Shown: positions 36,221 to 45,420, numbered from the stretch's first letter. The stretch is DNA of 60,916 nucleotides from Rhodocyclaceae bacterium (GCA_023230455.1 JALNXH010000021.1:1-60916); one strand, 5' to 3'. Translations and numbers: made by a program. Notes: generated by a model from the letters alone, not told the origin.

Positions 36221-37036
36221 ATGAGACGTCTCGCCGTGTTGCTAGCGGTTATCCTCGGTAGCGCCCTGCACGCCAGTGCTTGGGCCGCTGCACCCGTTTC
36301 AGGCAGCCAGTGCGTTGAATGCCACCAGACTGAGTCGGTATCCCACGCCTACCATGACAACTGCGCATCCTGCCACGATGACGTGGAAAAACATTCGAAG
36401 GCGGCCAAGCCGAAAACCGTCAAGGTCGGCAAGCCCGAAGCGGCTCAATGTCTCAGCTGTCACGAGAGCGACAAGCGTCGCATGCACTTCGCCATCTCCG
36501 AGCACAACAAGGCCGGCGTCCAGTGCCGTGACTGCCATGGCAATCACACGCCCAAGATCAAAACGCTCAGTGCGGGAATGCAAAAAGGCGGCAAAACGAC
36601 CGCGCTCTGCGCAACCTGCCACCAGGATGTGCTGGCCAAGTTCAGCATGACCTCGCACCACCCGGTCAAGGAAGGCGGCGCCACCTGTACCGGCTGCCAT
36701 GACCCGCATGCCTCGAAGCAAGCCACGCTCGGCGCAAAAACCGCGCAATGCACCCAGTGCCACCAGGCGGTGCGTGGGCCGCATGCTTTCGAACATCCCC
36801 CGGCGGCGGAAGATTGCACCAACTGCCACGACCCGCATGGCGCACCGAACAAGAAGTTGCTTACCGTTGCGCAGCCGATGCAGTGCCTCCAGTGCCATTC
36901 GCTTCCCGGAAATCGGCACGGCCAGGGCGGTGCAACCAATAACACCCAGCGGATAACGGGTGCCGTGCTGAGAGACTGCGCAAGCTGTCATGGTGCGATA
37001 CACGGCAGCTCCGCCGACCAGCATCTGAGATTTTGA
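36221..37036 (+). CDS. mtoA: Decaheme c-type cytochrome, MtrA/MtoA/DmsE family
   Basis: The 271-residue precursor has a signal peptide (MRRLAVLLAVILGSALHASA) and exactly ten CXXCH motifs: CVECH, CASCH, CLSCH, CRDCH, CATCH, CTGCH, CTQCH, CTNCH, CLQCH and CASCH. Repeated CTxCHDPH segments are typical of the MtrA/MtoA family that threads through an MtrB-type porin and forms a heme wire across the outer membrane. It is about 50-60 residues shorter than MtrA. The porin gene follows after 19 bases. There is no outer-surface MtrC-like cytochrome, as in Mto/Pio systems. The symbol is assigned by context, and the direction of electron flow is not proven. Confidence 0.88.
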   Translation: MRRLAVLLAVILGSALHASAWAAAPVSGSQCVECHQTESVSHAYHDNCASCHDDVEKHSKAAKPKTVKVGKPEAAQCLSCHESDKRRMHFAISEHNKAGVQCRDCHGNHTPKIKTLSAGMQKGGKTTALCATCHQDVLAKFSMTSHHPVKEGGATCTGCHDPHASKQATLGAKTAQCTQCHQAVRGPHAFEHPPAAEDCTNCHDPHGAPNKKLLTVAQPMQCLQCHSLPGNRHGQGGATNNTQRITGAVLRDCASCHGAIHGSSADQHLRF

Positions 37037-37055
37037 GAACGCAAGGAAAAACATC

Positions 37056-39188
37056 ATGGACGCGAAAACACCGATGAATGTTGCGCTGACGGCGATGACT
37101 GTCCTCTCCGTTCAGCTTGCGAGTGCGGCCGACTCTGCGCCAACGGGTACGGTTTTCTCAGGCGAGGTAACGCCCAAGCTTTACAGCTTCGATTATTTCA
37201 AGGGTGCCGGCGACAGGAGTACGCAATTCCTGGAGCGCTACAACTACCAGCAGGGTATCGGCGGCGATCAGCGCAGCGGCAGCTACCTTGATCTCGACTT
37301 GAACATCGTCGGCAAGGACGCCAAGCGCAACGTATTCGAACTCGAACGCCAGGGCTTCGGTGCTTACAACCACCGCGGAACGATCAAGGCCAACTCCGAT
37401 ACGCTGGGGTTCACCGGCTATCACTCCAGCTTTCGTTCGGCGACAGGCGGGTTGGGGTTTCTTTATAGCCCCAATCAGGTTCCGGGCGGAACCGATCCGA
37501 CCTATGTCTCCGCAAATACCGGCTACGTTGCGCTGTTCAACAACGATTCGCCCGGGCAAACGCTGTTCAAGATCGATCGCACGACGTATGGCCTGGGGCT
37601 GGCGCTGAAGCCTGGGCTGCTCGGCACGAACACCACGCTCGCCATGAATTACGATGGCTACAAACGCGACGGCAATCGCTTTGCCAGTTATGTAACGGGG
37701 GGCGGAGATATTACAGGTGCCGTCACCACTCGCTGGCGCGGTTTTTCCATGCCGGTCGACGAGCGGATGAATCGCTACACACTCAGCCTGAACGGAGCCC
37801 CGGGCGGATTCAACATTGCCTACGAAGGTGCAGTGGAGAAATTCGACAACAAAGCCAAGGATTTCGGAATGGCCGATTTTGCCTCGGCGTCATTCCTGTT
37901 GAGTGCCGGCGGCCTGACCCGGCCGCTACAGTTTGTTCCCGCCAGCACCCTCATCTCCAACAATATTCGTTTTGCAAAGACCTACGGCAGCACGGCGATC
38001 GCGGCAGGTTATGGTTTGTCGGTACTGGAGCAGGATTCGTTTGCCCCGATACAGCAGGCCAATAACTACAGCACCGGCAAGATCACCACCAACAGCGCCT
38101 ATTTGAACGTCACCTCGAATGCGCTGAGCAGCGTCGGCCTGGAAGGCTTCATCAAGTACAACAACCGCGACAACGATTCGACTTTCCCTGCGGTCGGCTT
38201 GCTCAATGCGGCAGCCAACCAACAACTGGGCGTGCGGATCGACACGATCCGTTCCTTGACCTACGGGCTGGCGGCCACCTTCAGGCCGACGACACTCAAA
38301 TCGACCGTGACGGTCGGTCTGAAGCGTGAGGACAAGGACCGCGATCTGACGTGGTCAACCCCCGCAGCGGGCGGATCGATCCAGCCTCAGCGGTCGTTGT
38401 ACAAGGACGCGACCGTCTCGGACGAACTGTATGTCAACTGGATTGCACGCCCGATGCCCGGGATGATTCTCCGCGTCATGCCATCCGTTGTCCGGGCCAA
38501 CGAAACAGGGATGATCAGCGAACCCGAGAGCGCTTTCAATCTCAAAACCAAGCTGAGCTACACGGCGAAGAGCGGCATGCTGGTGAGTGGCTATATCAAC
38601 CACAAAAACCAAAAGAACAACAACAATGCCTTGTTCGACAACATTGCCTCGAACGTCCCGACAACCTCGCTCACCCAGGACGTCAACAAGACCCAGAAAG
38701 CGGCGGGGGTTTCGCTTAATTATCCCGTCAGCGAATGGATCAATACGCATGGCAGCCTGTCCTGGATGCAGGACGACCTGGCCAGCTATTACCTGTCCTC
38801 GACCCGCCGCCGCTTCGAACCGGGTGTCGCTAATGCGACCACGCTCAGTTTCCTGGCCCGCGACCGCTCCACCTACAAGATTGAAACCCACGTTCTAACG
38901 CTGGGCGGCGACTGGCAGGTAAATGACCAATTGAGCTACAACGGCGGCTACACCTACTCCAAGTCGAAAGGAAACACAGCCAGCGGCCTGATCCTGTCCG
39001 AACTGTCCTCCCTCGACGGCAGGGTGAGCAGCGCAGTGCATAGCCTGGCGCTGGGTGCCGACTACATGGTCAAGAAAAACACCAAGTTCAAGGCGTCCTA
39101 CGTTTATGACTACAACAAGGACGATGCCTATCCGGCATTGACTGGCGGCTATCACACCCTGATGCTCGGCGTTGGCATCGGCTTCTAA
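37056..39188 (+). CDS. mtoB: MtrB/MtoB/PioB-family outer-membrane beta-barrel
   Basis: The 710-residue precursor has a signal peptide (cleavage near LASA-ADSA). The rest is a series of amphipathic strands with alternating aromatic and polar residues, ending in LMLGVGIGF with the C-terminal Phe recognised by the BAM machinery. Length and partner gene fit the MtrB family, which sheathes the decaheme protein. The mature protein has no cysteine at all, so it lacks the CXXC motif reported for Shewanella MtrB. It is the last gene of the four-gene cytochrome operon and precedes a 50-bp palindrome. Confidence 0.87.
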   Translation: MDAKTPMNVALTAMTVLSVQLASAADSAPTGTVFSGEVTPKLYSFDYFKGAGDRSTQFLERYNYQQGIGGDQRSGSYLDLDLNIVGKDAKRNVFELERQGFGAYNHRGTIKANSDTLGFTGYHSSFRSATGGLGFLYSPNQVPGGTDPTYVSANTGYVALFNNDSPGQTLFKIDRTTYGLGLALKPGLLGTNTTLAMNYDGYKRDGNRFASYVTGGGDITGAVTTRWRGFSMPVDERMNRYTLSLNGAPGGFNIAYEGAVEKFDNKAKDFGMADFASASFLLSAGGLTRPLQFVPASTLISNNIRFAKTYGSTAIAAGYGLSVLEQDSFAPIQQANNYSTGKITTNSAYLNVTSNALSSVGLEGFIKYNNRDNDSTFPAVGLLNAAANQQLGVRIDTIRSLTYGLAATFRPTTLKSTVTVGLKREDKDRDLTWSTPAAGGSIQPQRSLYKDATVSDELYVNWIARPMPGMILRVMPSVVRANETGMISEPESAFNLKTKLSYTAKSGMLVSGYINHKNQKNNNNALFDNIASNVPTTSLTQDVNKTQKAAGVSLNYPVSEWINTHGSLSWMQDDLASYYLSSTRRRFEPGVANATTLSFLARDRSTYKIETHVLTLGGDWQVNDQLSYNGGYTYSKSKGNTASGLILSELSSLDGRVSSAVHSLALGADYMVKKNTKFKASYVYDYNKDDAYPALTGGYHTLMLGVGIGF

Positions 39189-39246
39189 TCGCCGACTCGA
39201 ATTTCTACAACGCGGAACCGCACCGTCATTGGCTCCGCGGAAACCC

Positions 39247-39296
39247 CAACACGGGTGCGATAGATAGCGATATCGCTATCTATCGCACCCGTGTTG
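39247..39296. repeat. 50-bp perfect palindrome without spacer
   Basis: The left arm CAACACGGGTGCGATAGATA plus GCGAT (39247-39271) is exactly repeated in reverse complement (39272-39296), meeting at GCGATATCGC. It lies 58 bases after the mtoB stop and 110 before the deacetylase gene. In RNA it gives a 25-bp stem without loop; no T-run follows. It may act as a transcript end, a protein-binding site or a cruciform. Confidence 0.9.
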
Positions 39297-39406
39297 CACG
39301 TTGATCGATCCAGCGCAGGTATCCCTCCAGTCCCAACAGCAACCGATATCCCCTCGGCCTGAATCGCCTTGGGCATCATCGAGGTCTACCTGGGTTAAGC
39401 TGCGGC

Positions 39407-40222
39407 ATGGTCTTCGATGTCCGGTGTTCACTTCGTCAGCGCCTGTGCCGGCAGGTTCTTCTGGCATGGGTCGCCGTGCTTTTCGCCGCACCGGCCTGGG
39501 CGGAAACCCGGGTCGCCGCCGTACTCGCCTACCACCGCTTCGGCCCGACGGTTGTCGACGGCATGACGACGCGCACCGCAGTCTTCGAAGCCCAGCTGGC
39601 GCGGTTGCGCCGCGACGGTTATGTCTTCGTGTCGCTCGGCAACCTGGTGGCCGGCCTCGAAGGAAAAACGGCGCTGCCGGCGAAGGCCGTGGCGATCACC
39701 GTCGACGACGGCCACCGCACGGTCTACAGCGAACTGCTGCCGATCATTCGCCGCGAACGGCTGCCGGTAGCCCTGTTCATCTATCCGTCGGCCATCTCCA
39801 ACGCCGCCTATGCGATGACCTGGGAGCAACTCGCGGAAATCGTCGCCACCGGCTCGGTCGAGGTCCATTCCCATACCTACTGGCACCCGAATTTCACGAT
39901 CGAACGGCGCCGTCTGGCGCCCGAGGAATACAGCCGCTTCGTGCGCAACCAGCTCGAAAAGCCGCGCCGCGTGCTCAACGCTCGCCTGGGGGTCGAAACG
40001 CCCTACCTAGCCTGGCCGTTCGGTATCCACGACGCGGAACTCGAAACGGCGGCGACCGCTGCCGGCTATCGCGCGGCCTTCGCGCTCGGCGAACGCCACG
40101 CCAGCGACACCGATCCGCGGCTGGCCCTGCCGCGCTACCTGATCGTCGATGCCACGGGCGTTGCCGGCCTGCTGAGGCAATTGCGCGAGGGCGAGCGCCG
40201 CGCGGCCGGGGGCCCGCCATGA
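39407..40222 (+). CDS. Polysaccharide deacetylase family protein (CE4)
   Basis: The 271-residue secreted protein has a signal peptide (QVLLAWVAVLFAAPAWA-ET). The NodB-like features are AVLAYHRF, AITVDDGHRTVYSELLPIIR with the metal and catalytic Asp pair, and VEVHSHTYWHPNF with the two metal-binding His (HSHTYxH). These enzymes remove N-acetyl groups from cell-wall or exopolysaccharide amino sugars in the periplasm. TDDG is changed to VDDG, which still keeps both Asp. It overlaps the next gene by four bases (ATGA). With its neighbours it suggests peptidoglycan or capsule modification. Confidence 0.87.
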   Translation: MVFDVRCSLRQRLCRQVLLAWVAVLFAAPAWAETRVAAVLAYHRFGPTVVDGMTTRTAVFEAQLARLRRDGYVFVSLGNLVAGLEGKTALPAKAVAITVDDGHRTVYSELLPIIRRERLPVALFIYPSAISNAAYAMTWEQLAEIVATGSVEVHSHTYWHPNFTIERRRLAPEEYSRFVRNQLEKPRRVLNARLGVETPYLAWPFGIHDAELETAATAAGYRAAFALGERHASDTDPRLALPRYLIVDATGVAGLLRQLREGERRAAGGPP

Positions 40223-41463
40223 AAGTTCGCTGCTACCTCGCCCTGCTGGCGGCGTTGCTCCTGTCGCCGCTGGCGCTGGCCGTCGACGGACGAGTAGTCG
40301 ATGCAGCCAGCGGCCGGCCCCTGGCCGGCGCCATCGTCACCCGCGGCGCGGACGTGGTGATCGCCGACGATAACGGACGCTACAGTTTTGCCGGCCGCGG
40401 CGGCACAATCGCCGCACGCGCCATCGGCTATCGCCGCGGAGCGCTAGCGCTGGCCGCCGATGCCGGCGAAGCGCCGCCGCTGAGCCTGACCGCGATTCGC
40501 CCGAAGGCGCTCTATCTCACGTTCTGGGGCATCGGCGATCGCCGCATTCGCCAGGCCGCGCTCGACGTCATCGATGCCGGCAAGCTCAATGCCCTGGTGA
40601 TCGATGTCAAGGGCGACCGCGGCTGGATTCCCTATCCGACCCACGTCGCCCTGGCCGAAGCGATCGGCGCCCGCCCCTACACCACCGTGCGCGACATGCC
40701 GGCGCTGCTGGCCAAGCTCAAGGAACGCGGCCTGTATCTGATCGCCCGTATCGTCGTCTTCAAGGACGACCCGCTTGCCACCGCCCATCCCGAATGGGCA
40801 GTGAAGACCGCCGGCGGCGCACCGTTCCGCGATCGCGAGCAACTGGCCTGGGTCGATCCCGCGCGGCAGGAAGTTTGGGCCTATAACCTGGACCTTGCTG
40901 CCGAGGCGGCGCAACTCGGCTTCGACGAAATCCAGTTCGACTACGTGCGCTTTCCCGACACCCCCGGCCTCGTCTTTTCCGTGGCCAACACCGAAGAGAA
41001 GCGCGTCGGCGCCATTTCCGGCTTTCTTGCCGCGGCGCGGAAGCGCCTGGCGCCCTACAACGTCTTCGTCTCCGCCGATATCTTCGGCTACGTGCTGTGG
41101 AACACGAACGACACCTTCATCGGCCAGAAACTGGCGCCGCTGGTCGACCAACTCGACTATCTCTCGCCCATGCTCTATCCCTCGGGCTTCCAGTTTGGCA
41201 TTCCCGGCTACACCAACCCGGTGGCCCATCCCCACGAAATCGTGTACCTGAGCCTGAAACGCGGCGCCGAGCGCACGGGTATCTCGCCGTTGCGCTTCCG
41301 TCCGTGGCTACAGGCGTTCCGCGACTACGCCTTCGATCGGCGCGCCTTCGCCGGCGCGGAAATCCGCCAGCAGATCGAAGCCGCCGAGAAGTTCGGCAGC
41401 GATGGCTGGATGCTGTGGAATCCGCGCAACGTCTATAGCGGCGACGGGCTGGAGAAAAAATGA
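40219..41463 (+). CDS. Secreted putative glycoside hydrolase (DUF4015) with N-terminal carboxypeptidase-regulatory-like domain
   Basis: The 414-residue precursor has a signal peptide (LLAALLLSPLALA). A ~70-residue beta-sandwich follows (VDGRVVDAASGRPLAGAIVT ... IADDNGRYSFAGRGG). The rest is a TIM-barrel of the DUF4015 glycosidase type (KALYLTFWGIGDRRIRQAAL, LNALVIDVKGDRGWIPYP, FDEIQFDYVRFPD, DYLSPMLYPSGF). The Asp and Glu in DEIQFDYVRFPD are candidates for catalysis. It is coupled by ATGA overlaps to the genes on both sides. The sugar substrate is unknown. Confidence 0.82.
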   Translation: MKVRCYLALLAALLLSPLALAVDGRVVDAASGRPLAGAIVTRGADVVIADDNGRYSFAGRGGTIAARAIGYRRGALALAADAGEAPPLSLTAIRPKALYLTFWGIGDRRIRQAALDVIDAGKLNALVIDVKGDRGWIPYPTHVALAEAIGARPYTTVRDMPALLAKLKERGLYLIARIVVFKDDPLATAHPEWAVKTAGGAPFRDREQLAWVDPARQEVWAYNLDLAAEAAQLGFDEIQFDYVRFPDTPGLVFSVANTEEKRVGAISGFLAAARKRLAPYNVFVSADIFGYVLWNTNDTFIGQKLAPLVDQLDYLSPMLYPSGFQFGIPGYTNPVAHPHEIVYLSLKRGAERTGISPLRFRPWLQAFRDYAFDRRAFAGAEIRQQIEAAEKFGSDGWMLWNPRNVYSGDGLEKK

Positions 41464-43793
41464 AGGCGCGGCGGCGACTGGCCGGCATCCTTTTCGCCGT
41501 CTTCGGTGCCATCCTGGCGGCGGCGCCGCAGGCGCAATCGACGCTGGAGGAACAGCTGCCGGCGGCGTTCGCTCCCATCGTCGAGGCCGAAATCGCCGCC
41601 GGCCGCGTCGCCGGCGCCGTGGTCCTCGTCGGCCAGGGTCCGCGTGTCATCTATGCCGCGGCCTTCGGTCGTCGCGCGCTGCAACCGGAAGCCGAGGCGA
41701 TGACGCTCGATACCGTCTTCGATCTGGCCTCGCTGACCAAGGTGGTGGCGACCACCCCCGCCATCCTCCGCCTCGCCGAACGCGGCGCCGTCGCCCTGGA
41801 CGCCCCGGTCGCCCGCTACTGGCCGCCGTTCGCCGCACAAGGCAAGCAGCGCATCACACTGCGCCATCTGCTCGCCCACACCTCGGGGCTGCCCGCCGGC
41901 ATTGAGCGGCGCCCGGCAGAGCGTCCTGCCGACCTGCGCCGCCGGCTCGCCGCAATCAAGCCGCAGGCGCCACCGGGCGGCGAGCCGGTCTACAGCGACG
42001 TGAATTTCGCCGTTCTCGGAGAGGTCGTGCGCCGGGTTTCCGGCCAACCGCTCGACCGTTACGTCGCTCGTCGCATCCTCAAGCCCCTGGGCATGCGCGA
42101 CAGCGGCTTCCTGCCGGCGCCGGCGCAACGCCCGCGCATCGCGCCGACCGCCGCACACGGCGGGTTGCAGCAGCGCGGCCGCGTGCACGACCCGCTCGCC
42201 GCAGGCCTCGGCGGTGTCGCTGGCAATGCCGGACTGTTCGCCACCGCGGCCGATCTCGCCCGCTTCGCCGCCGCGTTGCTCGACGGCGGCCGGCCGATCC
42301 TGGCGCCGGCCACGGTGGCGCAGATGTTCGCGCCGCAGACCCTTCCCGCCGGCGCACAGCGAGGGTTGGGCTGGCGCCTCGACGCCGTGCTGGCCGCCAA
42401 CCGGGCCGCGCTGCCGCCCGTGGGTGCGGCCAGCCATCTGGGATACACCGGCACCGGGCTATGGATCGATCCGGTCCGCGGCATCTACGTCGTGATTCTT
42501 ACCAATCGGATCCATTCAAACGGCGGCGATGCCGGGCCGCTGCGCGCCCGCGTGATCGCAGCGCTATCGGCAGCGGCCGGACCGCTGCCGGCGACGCTGA
42601 TCGCCGAGCGGCGCCCCGAGCTTGCCGCGCACGTTGCACCCTACTTGCCGAAAGCCGTGCCGCTGCCGGTGAAGACCGGCATCGATGTGCTCGAAGAGGA
42701 AAACTTCGCTCCTCTGCACGGTCTGCGCGTCGGGCTGCTGACCAACCGCAGCGGCGTCGACAGCGCTGGCCGGCGCAGCATCGATGTGCTGTTCCGCGCT
42801 GCTGGGGTAACCCTTGCCGCCCTCTTCAGCCCGGAACACGGGCTCACCGCCAGCCGCGAAGGCCGGGTCGGCGACGACACCGATGCGCCGACCGGCTTGC
42901 CCGTCTATAGCCTTTACGGCGCGACGCGGCGGCCGACAGCGGCGATGCTGGATGGCCTCGACGCGCTGGTGGTCGACCTACAGGATGCCGGAACGCGCTT
43001 CTACACCTATGCCAGTACCCTGGCCTATGCGATGGAAGCGGCCGCTGAGCGCGGACTACAGATCGTCGTCCTCGACCGCCCCAACCCGCTGAATGCAGCC
43101 GCGGTACAAGGGCCGTTGCTCGATGCCGAACGGCGCGGCTTCACCGGCTACTGGCCGCTGCCGATACGCCACGGTCTGACGCTGGGCGAATTCGCCGGCT
43201 TGTTCAAGGCCGAAGCCGGCCTGCCGCTCAGGCTGACGGTGATCGCGATGCGGGGCTACCGCCGCGATCAGTGGTATGACGACACCGGCCTGCCCTGGCT
43301 GCCGCCCTCGCCCAACCTGACCAGCCTCGCGGCGGCGCTTCTCTACCCCGGCGTAGGCATGATCGAGGGCGCCGAGGTGTCGGTCGGGCGCGGCACCGCC
43401 ACCCCGTTCGAACGGGTCGGCGCACCGTGGATCGACGGCCGGCGGCTGGCCGACGAACTGGAGCGGATGGCGCTGCCCGGGCTGCGCTTCGTCGCCGCCG
43501 AGTTCGTGCCGGCGACCGGGCCGTATGCCGGCGCACATTGCCATGGCGTGCGCATCGAGGTCACTGCGCGCGATGAGCTCGATACCCCGGCACTGGGCAT
43601 CGCCCTCGCCGCAACTCTCCATCGCCTTTATCCGGAAAATTTTTCGCTGGCAAAAACATTGGGGAATGTCGGCAACCAGACGACGCTCGACGCCATTCGC
43701 AACGGCACCGACCCGCAGCAAATCGTCGCCGGCTGGCGCCCACCGCTCGCCGCCTATCGCACACGCCGCGCGCCCTACCTGCTCTATCCCTGA
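41460..43793 (+). CDS. Serine hydrolase (beta-lactamase fold) fused to a NamZ/DUF1343 exo-N-acetylmuramidase domain
   Basis: The 777-residue secreted protein has a signal peptide, then a class-C beta-lactamase/DD-peptidase-like domain (about 30-385). That domain has the SxxK motif SLTK in FDLASLTKVVATTPAILRLA, the YxN-like YSDVNF and the segment HLLAHTSGLPAG. From about 400 on it is a DUF1343 domain: IDVLEEENFAPLHGLRVGLL, FSPEHGLTASREGRVG, VVDLQDAGTRFYTYASTLAY, RPNPLNAAAVQGPLL. DUF1343 is the NamZ/GH171 exo-muramidase that frees MurNAc from glycan ends. The fusion could trim both peptide and sugar of peptidoglycan. It is coupled to the DUF4015 gene by ATGA. Confidence 0.88.
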   Translation: MKARRRLAGILFAVFGAILAAAPQAQSTLEEQLPAAFAPIVEAEIAAGRVAGAVVLVGQGPRVIYAAAFGRRALQPEAEAMTLDTVFDLASLTKVVATTPAILRLAERGAVALDAPVARYWPPFAAQGKQRITLRHLLAHTSGLPAGIERRPAERPADLRRRLAAIKPQAPPGGEPVYSDVNFAVLGEVVRRVSGQPLDRYVARRILKPLGMRDSGFLPAPAQRPRIAPTAAHGGLQQRGRVHDPLAAGLGGVAGNAGLFATAADLARFAAALLDGGRPILAPATVAQMFAPQTLPAGAQRGLGWRLDAVLAANRAALPPVGAASHLGYTGTGLWIDPVRGIYVVILTNRIHSNGGDAGPLRARVIAALSAAAGPLPATLIAERRPELAAHVAPYLPKAVPLPVKTGIDVLEEENFAPLHGLRVGLLTNRSGVDSAGRRSIDVLFRAAGVTLAALFSPEHGLTASREGRVGDDTDAPTGLPVYSLYGATRRPTAAMLDGLDALVVDLQDAGTRFYTYASTLAYAMEAAAERGLQIVVLDRPNPLNAAAVQGPLLDAERRGFTGYWPLPIRHGLTLGEFAGLFKAEAGLPLRLTVIAMRGYRRDQWYDDTGLPWLPPSPNLTSLAAALLYPGVGMIEGAEVSVGRGTATPFERVGAPWIDGRRLADELERMALPGLRFVAAEFVPATGPYAGAHCHGVRIEVTARDELDTPALGIALAATLHRLYPENFSLAKTLGNVGNQTTLDAIRNGTDPQQIVAGWRPPLAAYRTRRAPYLLYP

Positions 43794-43818
43794 CCCAGAG
43801 CGGCAGGCCTGCGCACGC

Positions 43819-44337
43819 TCAGAGCCGGGCCACCATCTGCTCGTAGCTCTGGCCGCGCTGAGCGAGGAACTGCGACAGCACGGCCAGCCCCGCCGGGATG
43901 GCCTGCTTGGCCGGTACGGTGCGTTCGGCGGCGCGCACGTCCCGGTACAACGCGGCGATCGTGCCCAACGCTTCGCGTCGCGGGACACGCCGCACCGAGC
44001 GATAGCCGACGATCTCGCCGCCACCGTACTCGGGCTGTATGTGGGCGAATACCCAGTAATAGCCGCCATCCTTGCTCATGTTCTTGAGGTAGCCGTAGAA
44101 GTCGCCGCCCTCCTTCAGCGTTTCCCACGCCAGCCAGAAGATCGAACGCGGCGTGTCCGGATGGCGAACGATATTGTGTTGCGAACGCAGCAGTTCCTTC
44201 TGCGCATACCCCGAATAATCGACGAAAACGTCGTTCACCGAGGTAATGCGGCCACCCGTATCGGTGGTGGAAATGATGTACTCGTCGGGTTTCATGACCC
44301 GCTCGATCGCGGTCGGCACAATGTTGCGTGGTTTCAT
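43819..44337 (-). CDS. PAS-domain protein, Aer-type sensor domain
   Basis: The 172-residue protein is a single Aer-like PAS domain (YIISTTDTGGRITSVNDVFV, NIVRHPDTPRSIFWLAWETL, GYLKNMSKDGGYYWVFAHIQ) with a helical tail. The Aer PAS binds FAD and reports redox state. Here there is no HAMP or methyl-accepting domain, so it must act through a partner. Its start overlaps the stop of the HDOD gene (ATGA), so that protein is the first candidate. The FAD-contact Trp and Asn-like residues are kept, but cofactor binding is not proven. Confidence 0.85.
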   Translation of the reverse strand: MKPRNIVPTAIERVMKPDEYIISTTDTGGRITSVNDVFVDYSGYAQKELLRSQHNIVRHPDTPRSIFWLAWETLKEGGDFYGYLKNMSKDGGYYWVFAHIQPEYGGGEIVGYRSVRRVPRREALGTIAALYRDVRAAERTVPAKQAIPAGLAVLSQFLAQRGQSYEQMVARL

Positions 44338-45197
44338 CCTGCGGTCCTGGAATAGTCGCCTTGAGCAACGGCGTGCAGCACCCGCTCCTTGTATTCGGCT
44401 GAGATGGGTAAGGGAGCGATCAGCACGCTATGGCTGGTCGCCGGGATGAGATTTTTGATGTTCACCAGATCGGCGGGAATCGCCGGGTTCTCCGGATGGA
44501 CGGCGATATGCCGGGCGGTATCGCCGGCAAGCCGGGCGACGTTGGCGCGCAGAGTATCGGAGCCGCGGATCAGCAAAGCGATCAATTGCGGCAAAGCCCA
44601 CGCCTCGACCAATTCAAGGGTCATCTGCTTGAAGCTGAACCCCACCGCCTGCTGCTGCGCCTGTACGGTTCTCAGCGCACGGCCGGAAATCAGCTCGTCG
44701 ATGGCCTTCTGCGGCAACTCCGCGGCGAAATGCCACAGCAACAGTTCGCCCGATTCGGCCAGCAGTGCGGCGAGGGCCACCTCATCCGGGGAAATATCGG
44801 CACGCGTCATCGCCCAGGCGCGGGCAATGCGGGCAGCGACAACGGTGCGTTTGGCGCACTCCTTCATTGCCGCAAGCGATTCGTCGGCAAGCGCGCTGTG
44901 CCGGACGGTACGCAACAGATCGTCGACACCGGCCTGTAGCACCGACGCCAGTGCCGTCGTGGTTTCCTGTCCCAGGGTTCGGGAGCGACGGCCTTCGACG
45001 CGGCGCAGGAGCTTAAGCACCAGGAACGGGTCGTCGAAGACGATGGCCGTCAGTTCCTTGGGCGAAACTTGATCCTGCTTTTCCTCGCAGAGCGCGGTCA
45101 ATCGATCGCGCGTTTCCGCAAATACCGGAATCTCCTTGTCCTTGAGGAAAGCGACCCACTGCGCAACGCCCCAGCCGAGTTGGAATTTGGTGAGCAT
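44334..45197 (-). CDS. HDOD-domain protein
   Basis: The 287-residue form starting MLTKFQLGWGVAQWVAFLKD has an HDOD domain (about 20-230) with the pattern VLKLLRRVEGRRSRTLGQET, a degenerate HD helix region, and ALAALLAESGELLLWHFAAE in its middle. HDOD proteins are signalling scaffolds, often linked to cyclic-di-GMP or chemotaxis. The frame is open to 45269, but the upstream codons do not look conserved. It is coupled to the PAS protein gene, and the pair may form a redox-signalling module. Confidence 0.82.
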   Translation of the reverse strand: MLTKFQLGWGVAQWVAFLKDKEIPVFAETRDRLTALCEEKQDQVSPKELTAIVFDDPFLVLKLLRRVEGRRSRTLGQETTTALASVLQAGVDDLLRTVRHSALADESLAAMKECAKRTVVAARIARAWAMTRADISPDEVALAALLAESGELLLWHFAAELPQKAIDELISGRALRTVQAQQQAVGFSFKQMTLELVEAWALPQLIALLIRGSDTLRANVARLAGDTARHIAVHPENPAIPADLVNIKNLIPATSHSVLIAPLPISAEYKERVLHAVAQGDYSRTAG

Positions 45198-45420
45198 GAT
45201 GCGGCAACCTGACGGGCCTCCCTTCGAGTATCTGTAATCAGCATACATTCTTTGACCGCTTTGCAGCATGGCTGTACCGCCGTGGCGACATCGCGGGACG
45301 ACTGGCTATCGGCCGGAATTGCGCCGCCGCGCGGGCGCTGCGAATCGCCGCCGGCCGTTAAGGCGGCCTTAAGCTCGCTGCGTCAGTATCAAGCTCCCTT
45401 TTCTGCTTCAGGAGACCGCC

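Noticed and set aside
39301..40218. N-terminal extension of the DUF4015 frame
   Set aside because: It is an out-of-frame shadow of the deacetylase gene; the signal peptide and ATGA overlap set the start at 40219.
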